DNA of 64,000 nt from Alphaproteobacteria bacterium (GCA_020632755.1 JACKEY010000015.1:81290-145289), one strand, 5' to 3'; shown: positions 1-10,562, counted from the stretch's first letter. The notes: generated from the sequence alone by a model not told the origin. Numbers and translations: made by a program.

Positions 1-87
1 GCAGCCGTCGTCCGCGAAGACGGGCGAGGTGGCCAGCAGGCCGGCCGAGAGGCTGGTGATGACCGTGAACAGGACGGTGCGCTTCAT
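1..87 (-). CDS. N-terminus of an exported protein (cut by window edge)
   Basis: Only the first 29 codons are in the window. They read as a signal peptide: Met-Lys-Arg, a hydrophobic stretch (residues 5-19), then Ser-Pro-Val-Phe-Ala followed by Asp-Asp, a likely signal peptidase I site after Ala25. The ATG at 87 has a strong ribosome-binding site (GGAGGA, 5 bases upstream on the minus strand). It is divergent from the large gene that follows. The mature protein is outside the window, so the function cannot be told. Confidence 0.75.
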   Translation of the reverse strand, partial: MKRTVLFTVITSLSAGLLATSPVFADDGC

Positions 88-441
88 GGCTTCCTCCGGG
101 GAGTCGCCGGCGTGCTTGCCGGTCGCCCGCTTCGATTGCACGGCCCGTGCCAACCCATGCAGAGAGAGGCGATCCCCACCAGCAGCGCGTCTCTGCTCCG
201 GACGTGCTGACAGTCCTGCAGCCCTTGCAGGGGGGCTGCAGAAGTCGCACGACAGAGTGGCGGAGGGGGGGCGGTCGGGATCGGGTCCGGGCCTTGCGGG
301 CCCCCGTCGTCCGCCTCCCCGGGTCTGCGATCCCGTCCGTCGTCCGCCTCCCCGGGCGCTTATGCAGTGCCGTGTAAGCCCAGGGGCGGTCCCCACGTTC
401 TCCCCGGGAACCCCGCTCCTCCCGCGCTGTCGACGGACCCC
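88..441. other. Divergent intergenic region with a hairpin and a 19-bp direct repeat
   Basis: About 350 bases separate the two divergent genes and must carry both promoters. A 9-bp hairpin (CTGCAGCCC pairing with GGGCTGCAG, arms 216-224 and 233-241) lies in the middle. A 19-base sequence beginning CGTCGTCCGCC occurs twice, at 305-323 and 338-356. An in-frame GTG at 367 could extend the downstream gene, but the extension is Pro-rich and lies ahead of the signal peptide, so I treat it as non-coding. No clear -35/-10 pair is visible. Confidence 0.45.
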
Positions 442-3400
442 GTGCCCTCGTCCCTCCTCCCCCTCTCCGTGCTGCTCGCCCTGCCGGCCGCCGCCCAGGC
501 GCTGGATCGCGACGTCGCGGGGGATCTCGACGCCGACCCGGCCCCGCTCGTCGTGCGGCTGCCCCTCTCGGCGCTGCCCCGACCGGTCGAGAAGCCGCCC
601 GAGCGCCCCGGGCCCGCCGTGCTGCCGACCTCGCTGCGGATCGGCGTCGTGCCGGGCGACGAGACCGCCCTCGACCTGGACCTGACCGTCGCCACCACCG
701 AAGAAGCCGTCGCCCTGCTCGACCTGTTCGGGGACGCCCTGGCCGTGCGCGACGCGACCATCGACGGGCGTCCCGCGCGCCTGGCCCAGGGCCGCGGCGG
801 CTGGCGGGCCCTGGTGCTGGACGGCCGCCCCGGCGCTCATCGCGTGCGGATCCGCGGCACCGTCGCGACCCCCGGTCCCTCGCTGGACCTGCCGCTGCTG
901 GTGCCGCCCCGCACCCGCGTCGAGGTCGCCGGCGACTGGGAGATCGCATCCCCCGGTGGCCTGCCCGCCGCCGACTCCGGCGGCCGTGCCCTGCAGCTTC
1001 CCCCCGGCGAGCGGCTCGCGCTCAGCTGGCAGCCGCCCCGCCCCGCGACCCCGCGGCCCCAGATCGTGCGCGCTTCGTCCGGCGTGGACCTGCAGGTCGA
1101 CAGCGCCGGCGTCACCGGGCGCGCCCGGATGCGCTTCGTCGTCGTCGACCAGCCGGCCCAGACGCTGTCCTTCCGCCTGTCCGGCGGCACCGATCTGGAC
1201 GTGACCGGCGCCGCCGTGTCCGGCTTCACGCGCAGCGGCGACACCGTGCAGGTCACGCTGGTCCGGCCCATCGAGGGTGCGGTCACCGTCGAGGTCGCCT
1301 GGCGCGCCACCGCCCCGGGCGCCTCGGCCGCGGCGGTGGCCGTGCCCGTGCCCGTCACCAGCAGCGGCGTGCTCGACGAAGGCTGGGTCACCGTCCGCGG
1401 CGGCGACCAGGGCACGGTGGTGCCCGACGCCGGCCGCGGCCTGGCCGCCGTGCCCGTCGCCCGCGTGCCCGCCTGGGCCCAGGGCATGGTCCCCGGCAAC
1501 GTCGTCACCGCGCTGGCCCTGACCGGCAGCCGCCCCGAGCTGCGCCTGTCCGTGCTCGACCTCTCCCCCATCGAAGCGCCCCCCACCTTCGTCGACGAGG
1601 CCCGGTTCGAGGTCGCCTACGCCGAGCACGGCCGGGCCCTGCTGCGCGCCACCCTCGACGTGCGCAACGACCGCAGCCAGTACCTGCCCATCGACCTGCC
1701 GCCGGGAGCGGTGCTGCTGGGCGTGCGTGTCGCCGGCCGCGTGGTGCAGCCGGTCCGCGGCGGCACTCCAGACGGTGCCCAGGGCGGACAGGACCGGCTC
1801 TACGTGCCGCTCGAGAAGTCCGTCGAGACCCTGTCCGGCCTCGTCGCCTTCCCCGTCGAGCTCGGCCTGCTGCTGCCCGACGACCCCTGGGCTGCCCGCG
1901 GCGAGCGCCAGCTCACCCTGCCCGGCATCCACGCGCCGGTCGCCCAGGCCCGCTGGGAGCTGCTGCTGCCGCCCGGCGTCGCCGTGCGCGACGTGTCCGG
2001 CGATCTCGCGCCCGAAGCCGACCTCGAGACCCGCACCACGACCCTCGCCTACGGCCGCGCCGTCGCCACGAAGTCCCTCGCCGTCGACCTCGAGAACGAC
2101 CGCCGCGCCCAGGACGACGCCCAGTCGCGCAGCCGCGAGGCCTGGAACAGCGCCTACCGCGCCTACCAGGACAACGAGTTCGAGGCGGCGCGCGGCATGC
2201 TCGAGCAGTCGCTTGCCTGGGACCAGGACAACGAAGCCGCGCATCAGCTGCTCGACAACGTCCAGGTGCTGCTGGGCGAGGACGAGGAAGCCGCCCGCTC
2301 CGACCAGTCCCGCCGCATCCGCGCCATGGCGCGCAGCAAGCTGGCCGGCGCCGAGAGCGAGCAGCTCGAGCTCAAGGACAAGGCCCAGGAAGCCGTGCGC
2401 GCCGGCGACTACGTGCAGGCCGAGCAGGCGCTCGACGAGCTGCGCAGCCTGACCGAGCGCCTGGTCCAGGTCGAGGACCTCGAGGTCGTCGACCAGAAGG
2501 TGGCGCTCGAAGAGACCGAGAAGCAGCTGGCCGAGGTGCGGGCCAAGCGCGACGAGGAGGACTCCCGGCGCCGCGGCGAGGTCGAGGCCCTGCAGCGCCG
2601 CGAGGCCGAGCTGACCTACAAGGCCGAGAAGAAGAAGGAGAAGGTCGCGGGCCTGAAGGGCGAGGCCGCACAGACCGCGGCCAGCGCCGACAGCTTCGCG
2701 TCCTTCGACGGCCTGTCGCTGTCCTACGAGGAGGACGCGGAGGTCGAGGAGGAGCGGTACGACCTGCCCGCCGAGCAGATCCAGCTCGACGAGGGCGAGG
2801 TCGCCGTCGTCTTCGACCGCAGGATCGTGCTCGACGAGAACATGATCGTCGAAGGCCGCGCCTACAACAGCGAGATCAGCGGCGACACCGGCGTCGAGCT
2901 GCTGTCCTCGCTCGGCTACCTCGACGGCGATGGCGCCCTGATGGCGGCCGGCGACGACGCCACCGGCGAGACCTTCGGCTTCGGCATGGGCGGTCTCCAG
3001 CAGGCCGGCCAGGGCGGCGGGGGCATGGCCGGCGGGGGCATGGCCGGCGGGGGCGACTTCGACGGCTTCGGCGAAACCTTCGAGGGCGGCGAGTACGGGT
3101 ACGTCGAAGGCGGGGTCGAAGGTGGGGTGGTCGGCGGTGTGCTCGGCGGGGCCGCCGGCGGGGTGGCCTACGGCGCCGTGGCCGTGCCCGAGGTCCCCGA
3201 AGAGCCCGAGCCGATGGCCTCGGAGGCGCCGATGCCCGCCCCGATGCCGGTCGCCGAGCCCGTGACCATGACCGTGCCGATGGCCGCTGCGCCGGCCTCG
3301 CCCTCCACCGGCAGCTACCACCGCGTCGTCGACGCGGACGACGCGCCGGCCGACTACGACGAAGACGTCTACTGGGACGACATCGACGCGTCGTCGGTGC

Positions 3401-3852
3401 GCGCCACCGGGGCGTCGATCAGCCGCTGCGCCTCCCGCAACGAGGTGCTGGTCGTCGAGCGCGCGAAGCCGCGGCTGCGGCTGCCGTCGCTGGCCAGCCG
3501 CAAGGAAGCGCCTCCTCCTCCGCCGCCTCCGCCCTCCTTCCCGGTCGGGGACCCCGTCGAGGCCGCGAAGCCCGTCGGCGCGCCCGTCGTGCATGCCCCG
3601 CCCGTCGGCCCCCTGCCCGGCACCGCGCGCCCTGTCGGCCCGCGCATCACCGAGACCCACCCCTACGGCCCCATGGTGGCGCCGCCCCAGACCTCGCCGG
3701 ACGCGCTGGACATGGATCCCGCCGTCACCGCCGCCCCCCTGCTGCGCCCGGTGCCCCGGGCCGGCGACCGCATCGCCCTCGTCCGCCAGCTCGTCCCCGA
3801 CGGGCAGGCGCTGACCGTCACCCTCTCCTACAAGACCCGCTCGCGCGACTGA
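442..3852 (+). CDS. Large exported protein with TPR-like, coiled-coil, Gly-rich and Pro-rich regions
   Basis: Not a family I can name. From the GTG at 442 the product is 1136 aa and begins with a signal peptide ending Ala-Ala-Ala-Gln-Ala. A GTG at 367 is an alternative start. The first half (about 25-560) is beta-rich. A TPR-like segment follows at about 565-615 (SAYRAYQDNEFEAARGMLEQ), then a charged coiled coil (about 613-743), a Gly-rich stretch with repeated EGGV/VGGV motifs (about 847-913) like the linker of TonB-family proteins, and a Pro-rich segment with repeated Pro-Val-Gly (about 1022-1070). The C-terminus ends in LTVTLSYKTRSRD. Residues about 387-463 resemble residues about 420-480 of the next gene product, 12 bases downstream, which also ends in an SYK motif. 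The two probably act together in the periplasm or at the outer membrane; this is inferred from the shared module and the spacing. Confidence 0.8.
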   Translation: MPSSLLPLSVLLALPAAAQALDRDVAGDLDADPAPLVVRLPLSALPRPVEKPPERPGPAVLPTSLRIGVVPGDETALDLDLTVATTEEAVALLDLFGDALAVRDATIDGRPARLAQGRGGWRALVLDGRPGAHRVRIRGTVATPGPSLDLPLLVPPRTRVEVAGDWEIASPGGLPAADSGGRALQLPPGERLALSWQPPRPATPRPQIVRASSGVDLQVDSAGVTGRARMRFVVVDQPAQTLSFRLSGGTDLDVTGAAVSGFTRSGDTVQVTLVRPIEGAVTVEVAWRATAPGASAAAVAVPVPVTSSGVLDEGWVTVRGGDQGTVVPDAGRGLAAVPVARVPAWAQGMVPGNVVTALALTGSRPELRLSVLDLSPIEAPPTFVDEARFEVAYAEHGRALLRATLDVRNDRSQYLPIDLPPGAVLLGVRVAGRVVQPVRGGTPDGAQGGQDRLYVPLEKSVETLSGLVAFPVELGLLLPDDPWAARGERQLTLPGIHAPVAQARWELLLPPGVAVRDVSGDLAPEADLETRTTTLAYGRAVATKSLAVDLENDRRAQDDAQSRSREAWNSAYRAYQDNEFEAARGMLEQSLAWDQDNEAAHQLLDNVQVLLGEDEEAARSDQSRRIRAMARSKLAGAESEQLELKDKAQEAVRAGDYVQAEQALDELRSLTERLVQVEDLEVVDQKVALEETEKQLAEVRAKRDEEDSRRRGEVEALQRREAELTYKAEKKKEKVAGLKGEAAQTAASADSFASFDGLSLSYEEDAEVEEERYDLPAEQIQLDEGEVAVVFDRRIVLDENMIVEGRAYNSEISGDTGVELLSSLGYLDGDGALMAAGDDATGETFGFGMGGLQQAGQGGGGMAGGGMAGGGDFDGFGETFEGGEYGYVEGGVEGGVVGGVLGGAAGGVAYGAVAVPEVPEEPEPMASEAPMPAPMPVAEPVTMTVPMAAAPASPSTGSYHRVVDADDAPADYDEDVYWDDIDASSVRATGASISRCASRNEVLVVERAKPRLRLPSLASRKEAPPPPPPPPSFPVGDPVEAAKPVGAPVVHAPPVGPLPGTARPVGPRITETHPYGPMVAPPQTSPDALDMDPAVTAAPLLRPVPRAGDRIALVRQLVPDGQALTVTLSYKTRSRD

Positions 3853-3864
3853 CCTGGAGGTCCC

Positions 3865-5721
3865 ATGCGCTCCCTGTCCTCCCTCATCGGCTCCTTCGGC
3901 CTGCTCGGCCTCGTCGGCCTGGCCACGCCGGCCTTCGCCCAGGACATCCCCGCCGCGCGGGTCGTCGTGCCCTGGCAGGACTTCAAGACCCTGTGGGAGA
4001 AGGGCCAGGCGCCGCCCGAGAAGCCCGCGCCGGCCCCCCGCGATTTCGCCATCAGCAGCGCCCGCTACGTCGGCACCGTCGACGGCGAGAGCACCGTCTT
4101 CCGCGTCACCCTGCAGATCGACGTGCTCAAGGACAAGGGCTGGGCCGCCATCCCCGTCCTGCCGGCCAGCGTCGCCCTGGTGAGCGCGCGCACCCGCACC
4201 GGGGAAGCGCCCGTCTACATCGACGGCGGCTGGTACACCTTCATCACCGACGACAGCGGGCCCGTCACCCTGACGCTGGACTTCGCCGTCAGCACCTTCG
4301 ACGAAGGCGGCCAGGCCGGCTTCGCCTTCCGCATGCCCCAGAGCGGCGGCACCGAGGTCGAGCTGACCGTGCCCGGCGAGCTCGACCTGGACTTCCAGGT
4401 CGCCGGCGCCCAGCAGGTCGAGAGCGTCGAGAAGCGCGGCGCCCGCGTCATGACCGCCCGGCTGCCCGCCACCGGCAACCTGGCCGTGTCCTGGCAGCGC
4501 GCCCAGGACGAAGAAGCCGCCGCGGCCGCCCGCGAGGGCCGCATCTACGCCGAGCACCACGCGCTGGTCGGCGTCGGCGAGGGGCTCATCCAGGGCCGCA
4601 GCACCGTGTCCTACAGCATCCTGTTCCAGGGCACCGACCAGCTGCAGGTCGACCTGCCGGCCGACGTCACCGTGCTCGACGTCACCGGCCAGGGCCTGGG
4701 CGAGTGGGCCGTCACCCAGGAAGGCGGCCGCAACGTCGTCACCGCCGACCTGAACTTCGAGGCCCTGGGCGCCTACCAGCTGACCCTGGACTACGAGCGC
4801 CCCCTGGCCGAGGCCGAGCTCAAGGGTGCGCCCGTGCCCGTCCCCGACCTGCAGGTCCGCGGCGCCGAGCGGGTCAAGGGCTTCGTCGGCGTCGATGCCC
4901 GCAGCACGCTCGAGGTCAAGGCCGGCGACGCCCAGGTGGCGCGCCCCATCGACGTGCGCGAGCTGCCCGCCAGCATCCTGGGGCAGACCGACTGGCCCGT
5001 CCTGCTCGGCTACCGCTACGGCAAGGCCGGCTGGTCCGTGCCCCTCGAGATCCGCCAGCACGACGACGTCGACATGCTGGTCACCATCATCGACCAGGCC
5101 GCCGCCACCACCGTCATCACCCCCGACGGGCGCCGCATGACCCAGGTCGTCTACGCCATGCGCAACAACCGGGCCCAGTTCTTGGAGCTCGAGCTGCCGG
5201 CCGGCGCCACGCCCTGGTCCACCTTCGTCGGCGGCAAGGCCGTCAAGCCCGCCCGCACCGACGACGGCAAGGTGCTCGTGCCGCTGGCCCGCAGCCAGAG
5301 CAGCGGCGGCGAGGTCGCCCGGTTCGCCGTCGAGATGGTCTACGTCGAAGACGGCGTGGCCGCGCAGCCCGGCGATGTCGTCGACTTCCACGCCACCCTG
5401 CCGCGGGCCACCGTGCCCAGCACCAGCGTCGCCTGGACCGTCTACGTGCCCGACGAAGCCAAGGTCAAGCAGAGCAGCATCGACGGCAGCCTGCGCCAGG
5501 TCGAGTGGTTCACCCCCATCGACCTGGGCGGCGTCACCAGCGCCGAGGCCGTGGCCCAGGTCCAGGCCCAGGCCCAGGCGCTCTACGACAGCAACGCCAT
5601 GAGCGGCGGCGTGCAGCCCGTCAAGGTCGAGCTGCCCCTGGACGGTGTGCCCATGTACTTCGAGAAGCTGCTCGTCATGGGCGAGGAGCTCGACGTCGGC
5701 TTCAGCTACAAGGTGAAGTGA
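3865..5721 (+). CDS. Exported beta-rich protein, partner of the preceding gene
   Basis: 618 aa, with a signal peptide (hydrophobic core about 9-20, cleavage after Ala-Phe-Ala). CTGGAGG before the ATG at 3865 is a good ribosome-binding site, and the gene starts 12 bases after the preceding stop, so the two are very likely co-transcribed. The rest is beta-rich with no transmembrane helix and no catalytic motif I recognise. A module at about 420-480 (YAMRNNRAQFLELELPAG, then a VxGKxVKPAR strand and KVLVPLARS) matches LDVRNDRSQYLPIDLPPG...VxGRVVQPVR...LYVPLEKS in the upstream protein. The C-terminal strand LDVGFSYKVK also mirrors the partner's LTVTLSYKTR ending. Function unknown; an envelope role is inferred from export and pairing. 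Confidence 0.82.
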   Translation: MRSLSSLIGSFGLLGLVGLATPAFAQDIPAARVVVPWQDFKTLWEKGQAPPEKPAPAPRDFAISSARYVGTVDGESTVFRVTLQIDVLKDKGWAAIPVLPASVALVSARTRTGEAPVYIDGGWYTFITDDSGPVTLTLDFAVSTFDEGGQAGFAFRMPQSGGTEVELTVPGELDLDFQVAGAQQVESVEKRGARVMTARLPATGNLAVSWQRAQDEEAAAAAREGRIYAEHHALVGVGEGLIQGRSTVSYSILFQGTDQLQVDLPADVTVLDVTGQGLGEWAVTQEGGRNVVTADLNFEALGAYQLTLDYERPLAEAELKGAPVPVPDLQVRGAERVKGFVGVDARSTLEVKAGDAQVARPIDVRELPASILGQTDWPVLLGYRYGKAGWSVPLEIRQHDDVDMLVTIIDQAAATTVITPDGRRMTQVVYAMRNNRAQFLELELPAGATPWSTFVGGKAVKPARTDDGKVLVPLARSQSSGGEVARFAVEMVYVEDGVAAQPGDVVDFHATLPRATVPSTSVAWTVYVPDEAKVKQSSIDGSLRQVEWFTPIDLGGVTSAEAVAQVQAQAQALYDSNAMSGGVQPVKVELPLDGVPMYFEKLLVMGEELDVGFSYKVK

Positions 5722-5737
5722 ACAGACCGGGGCGCGA

Positions 5738-7309
<1,572 letters not shown>

Positions 7310-7401
7310 GGGGGCTCCGGGGAGGAGACCGAGCGTACCCGGTGGCGGGGGGGGCCACGGCTTGCAGGGACTCTCGTGGGTCGCGGGTGGAGGAGGTCGC
7401 C

Positions 7402-7680
7402 GTTCACGAGCCCGCAACGATGGCCTATCGCTGGCGGCTCGTGAACCGATCTCGCCGCCCGCCGTTCACGAGCCCGCAACGATGGTCCATCGCTGGCGGC
7501 TGGTGAACCGATCTCTGCCGTCGCCGTTCACGAGCCCGCAACGATGGTCTATCGCTGCCAGCTCGTGAACCGATCTCACCGCCCAGCGTTCACGAGCCCG
7601 CAACGATGGTCTATCGCTGCCAGCTCGTGAACCGATCTCACGCCCGGCGTTCACGAGCCCGCAGCGATGGCCTATCGCTG
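7402..7680. repeat. Tandem array 1 of a 62-bp hairpin-forming repeat (4.5 copies)
   Basis: Units start at 7402, 7464, 7526, 7588 and 7649, with spacings of 62, 62, 62 and 61 bases. Each has a left arm GTTCACGAGCCCGCAACGAT, a short middle GGYYT, and a right arm close to ATCGCTGCCAGCTCGTGAAC followed by CGATCT and about 11 variable bases. The arms are inverted repeats of each other (about 17 of 20 positions pair in unit 1). The last unit is cut after its ATCGCTG core. The array fills the space between the divergent lipoprotein and cytochrome genes. The same family recurs at 32127-32600. The variable spacers are too short and the unit too well conserved throughout for this to be a CRISPR array. 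Confidence 0.92.
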
Positions 7681-7736
7681 CCCGCCCAGCAACCTCCTCC
7701 CCCCACCGCCGACTACCCTCCCACCCCGAGCCCTTC

Positions 7737-8747
7737 GTCCTCCTCCTCCTCGCGCTGACTCCGGTCCACCGCCCGGCGCCGCAGCCCTTCCTCGACCCCG
7801 AGACACCGCGGCAGGGGCTCCGCCCGCTGGTCGCGGCTGCCCCCTCGGCCTGGTCGGACTGCGCCGACTGCCACGAGGCCGTCGCCTCCGCCTTCGCCGG
7901 GTCGCGCCACGCGCACGCGGCCACGAACCCCGCCTTCGCGGTGTCGTGGGCGCAGCACCCCGACGGCTGGTGCCTGCAGTGCCACGCGCCGACGGTGGCC
8001 GCCCAGGAAGCGCTGCTGGGCTTCACCGCGATCCCCGGCGTCCGCTACGAGGACCGCGACACCACCGCCACCGCGGGCGTGACCTGTGCGGTCTGTCACC
8101 TCCGCGAGGGTCCCTCCGTGGCATCCACCACATCGGGCTCCGCTGCTGCAGCAGCCGCCCACCCGGTCACGCCCGAGCCGGGCCTCGGCAGCGCTGTCTG
8201 CGGCGACTGCCACGCCTTCCAGTTTCAGCAGCACACCCCGCGCACGCCCCTGGCCCTCGGCGACGCGCCGGCACAGGACACGCTCGCGGAGTGGCGGGCC
8301 AGCGGCAGCGTCCAGGACTGCGCGGACTGCCACCTGGACGGACACCGCTTCCCGGGCCGAGAGCTGCTGGACGTGGACGTTGCCTTCGTCCTGGCGCCCG
8401 GCCGCGTCGACGCGACCCTGTCGCACAGCGCCGGCCACGCGGTGCCGACCGGCGACCCCTTCCGCGCGCTGGAGCTGTCGCTCTGCGCGGACCTGGCCTG
8501 CACCCAGGTGGTGGGGGCCGAGATCCTGGGCCTGCAGGTCGGACGGACGGACACTTCCTTCGAGATCCTGGCCGACACCCGCCTGCCGCCGGACGGCCGG
8601 GCCACCTGTACGATCGCCGTTGCCGCTCCACCGGTGGCGTGGCAGCTGCACTACCGTCTCGTCGACCCCGCCCACGTCGACCTCCTCCCCGCCGCCGACG
8701 CGCGCCTGCTCGTGGCGTCGGGCCTCATCCCCTCGGAGACCCCGTGA
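7737..8747 (+). CDS. Exported five-haem c-type cytochrome (start unresolved)
   Basis: Five CXXCH haem-binding motifs are visible: CADCH (nt 7860-7874), CLQCH, CAVCH, CGDCH and CADCH. A later GHAVPTGDPFR stretch resembles the C-terminal part of multihaem cytochromes of anaerobic or periplasmic electron transfer. The first ATG/GTG in this frame is 7941, but that excludes the first haem motif and a preceding hydrophobic run (Phe-Val-Leu-Leu-Leu-Leu-Ala-Leu) that looks like a signal peptide. The frame stays open back into the 62-bp array but has no ATG, GTG or TTG. I place the 5' end near the hydrophobic run (7737, GTC); the true start is uncertain. Either a rare start codon, a sequence error or 5' erosion by the array could explain it. 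The stop overlaps the GTG of the next gene (GTGA), suggesting coupled translation. Confidence 0.78.
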   Translation, partial: VLLLLALTPVHRPAPQPFLDPETPRQGLRPLVAAAPSAWSDCADCHEAVASAFAGSRHAHAATNPAFAVSWAQHPDGWCLQCHAPTVAAQEALLGFTAIPGVRYEDRDTTATAGVTCAVCHLREGPSVASTTSGSAAAAAAHPVTPEPGLGSAVCGDCHAFQFQQHTPRTPLALGDAPAQDTLAEWRASGSVQDCADCHLDGHRFPGRELLDVDVAFVLAPGRVDATLSHSAGHAVPTGDPFRALELSLCADLACTQVVGAEILGLQVGRTDTSFEILADTRLPPDGRATCTIAVAAPPVAWQLHYRLVDPAHVDLLPAADARLLVASGLIPSETP

Positions 8748-9451
8748 TCCCCTCCCTGCTCCTGCTCTGCCTGCCCGCCCTCGCCGGCCCTTCCTTGGAC
8801 ATCGATCTGGACGGGGACGGCACGAAGGACGCGATCGTGATCGGGGACCGCGAGACGACGGTCGGCAAGGCCCAGGTGGACTGCAGCCTGTCCGAGGCCT
8901 GCCGCGCCGAGCTGGTCGACGTGAGCAACGCCGACCGGTTCCGCGAGGTGGTGCTCTGCACCGAGGGACCGCGTGCCGAGAGCTACTGCCGGCTGTACCG
9001 CTACGACAAGGGCACGCTGACGGAGCTGGTGTTCACGCGCACGCTGCCCGACGACAAGAAGCCGGGGCGCACGCAGACGGTGGACTGGGCGCCGTCGAGC
9101 ATCCTGACCAAGGGCAACGGCATCGTGTTGGGGGACTTCGCGAGCCGCTGGTACACGCGGCGGGAGAAGTGGACGGCCGAGGGCACGACGCTGAAGCACC
9201 ACCCGCAGCCGGCCTACTGGGCGGAGATGATGGTGCCGGTGGACCGGAGCTTCCCGATCACGACCGAGCCGGGCGGCGGCGAGGTGGTGGCGAACGTCGC
9301 GCCGGGCACGACGATCACGGCGCTGCTGGAGTCGGGCACGCACCCCGACTGGTTCCTGGTGCGGATCAGCTCGGGGCTGCTGGGATGGTGCAGCTTGGAC
9401 CAGCTGATCCAGGCCAGCGACCAGATGATGATGACGGCGGGCGCTGGATGA
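8744..9451 (+). CDS. Small exported protein with an FG-GAP-like N-terminus and an SH3-like C-terminus
   Basis: 235 aa from the GTG at 8744, which overlaps the cytochrome stop in GTGA. The N-terminus is a short signal peptide (VIPSLLLLCLPALAGP). LDIDLDGDGTKDAIVIGD follows, the calcium-binding loop seen in FG-GAP repeats. Residues about 160-230 (VANVAPGTTITALLESG, WFLVRISSGLLGWCSLDQL) have the pattern of a bacterial SH3 domain, including the Gly-Trp-Cys/Val strand. A cell-wall or surface role is possible but not shown. Coupling to the cytochrome gene suggests co-expression. Confidence 0.78.
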   Translation: MIPSLLLLCLPALAGPSLDIDLDGDGTKDAIVIGDRETTVGKAQVDCSLSEACRAELVDVSNADRFREVVLCTEGPRAESYCRLYRYDKGTLTELVFTRTLPDDKKPGRTQTVDWAPSSILTKGNGIVLGDFASRWYTRREKWTAEGTTLKHHPQPAYWAEMMVPVDRSFPITTEPGGGEVVANVAPGTTITALLESGTHPDWFLVRISSGLLGWCSLDQLIQASDQMMMTAGAG

Positions 9452-9530
9452 TCGCCGCACACCCCCGCCCACCGGCCGGTGTCTCGGGCCCCCCGCGCTA
9501 CACTCCACGGGTCGCCGCCGAGAGGTCCCC

Positions 9531-10562
9531 GTGCCCGACTTTCGCCGCAACCGGCCCACCCGCAACGCCCCCTTGCAGTCGCCTCGTCCGCGGGAGCGCC
9601 CCGCTGGCCTGGGCCGCGGCAACGGCGCCGCACAGGACCGCATGGGCCAGCAGACCGGGCAGCAGCAGGGCGGCGCCGTCCTGACCTCGCCGCTGCCCCG
9701 GCGCGACCCGCGCACGGACGAGACCGGCCGCAAGGACCACATCGACGAAGCGATGCTCGAAGCCGCCGTCACCGCTGCGGTGGCGACGGTGCCGCAGACC
9801 CTGCGGGCCGGGGCCGAGACCCACATCCCCGTGTTGCTGCGCGAGTGCGCCGACTCGCGGGTCTACAACGCCAACCAGGTCGCCTACATCCTGGCGACGG
9901 CCGAGCACGAGTCGCGGTTCGGCGTGGGCCAGTTCACCTGGTCCGAGCCCCTGGTCGAAGACCACAACCAGTACAGCCAGCGCAGCAACGGCACGTGGCG
10001 CAGCCGCGACCACGTGAAGAACCGGCGGGTGACCGGCGACACCGAAGCCGAGCTGGACGAGGCCTACTGGGACTCGGCCTACGGCGGCAACCTGGGCAAC
10101 CAGCGCGGCACCGACGACGCTTCCAACTACCGGGGCCGCGGCTACGTGCAGCTGACCGGGCGGGTGAACTACGAGCGCATGAGCCAGGAGCTCAACGACG
10201 AGGGCTTCCAGTACACCCTCGACGGCGTGACCTGGGGCACCGAAGAGCACCCGATCGACCTGCTGGCGAACCCGACCCACGTCAACCGCTGCCACGAGCT
10301 GGCCGCCCGCATCACGGTCGACGGCATGATGGACGGCGACTTCACCGGCGCGGCGCTGCCCGACTACGTCAACGACGACCAGGCCAGCTACCGAAGCGCC
10401 CGGTCGGTGGTCAACGGCGACGGCGCCGAGGTCGGAGAGGACATCGCGTCCTACGCGCGGCGCTACAGCGGGGCGATCACCAGCGTCTGGTCCCAGGTCT
10501 TCGTGATGAACGAGATCCAGGACCCGCGGACCCCGTCGCCGCACCCCGACGATCGGGGCTGA
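9531..10562 (+). CDS. Glycoside hydrolase family 19-like (chitinase/lysozyme-fold) protein
   Basis: 343 aa, GTG start with a GAGAGG-type ribosome-binding site. Two segments identify the family: YILATAEHESRFGVG (about 123-137), where family enzymes carry the catalytic Glu in a His-Glu-Ser context, and GRGYVQLTGRVNYERMSQEL (about 201-220), the GRG-QLTGR-NY signature of GH19 and related endolysins. No signal peptide is evident: the N-terminal 70 residues are Arg/Pro/Gln-rich and probably disordered. GH19 enzymes cleave beta-1,4-linked GlcNAc polymers (chitin or peptidoglycan). No phage genes surround it. The substrate, and how it leaves the cytoplasm if it does, are unknown. Confidence 0.85.
   Translation: MPDFRRNRPTRNAPLQSPRPRERPAGLGRGNGAAQDRMGQQTGQQQGGAVLTSPLPRRDPRTDETGRKDHIDEAMLEAAVTAAVATVPQTLRAGAETHIPVLLRECADSRVYNANQVAYILATAEHESRFGVGQFTWSEPLVEDHNQYSQRSNGTWRSRDHVKNRRVTGDTEAELDEAYWDSAYGGNLGNQRGTDDASNYRGRGYVQLTGRVNYERMSQELNDEGFQYTLDGVTWGTEEHPIDLLANPTHVNRCHELAARITVDGMMDGDFTGAALPDYVNDDQASYRSARSVVNGDGAEVGEDIASYARRYSGAITSVWSQVFVMNEIQDPRTPSPHPDDRG

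Noticed and set aside
7402..7680. Possible CRISPR array
   Set aside because: The whole 62-bp unit is conserved, the only variable part is about 11 bases, and no cas gene is near. The same holds for 32127-32600.
7466..8026. Short repeat-encoded protein on the minus strand
   Set aside because: The open frame exists because the 62-bp units lack stops in some frames; the period is not a multiple of three, so each unit is read in a different frame.
9531..10562. Phage endolysin or prophage remnant
   Set aside because: The GH19-like gene could be phage-derived, but no holin, structural or integrase gene lies near and the base composition is unchanged.
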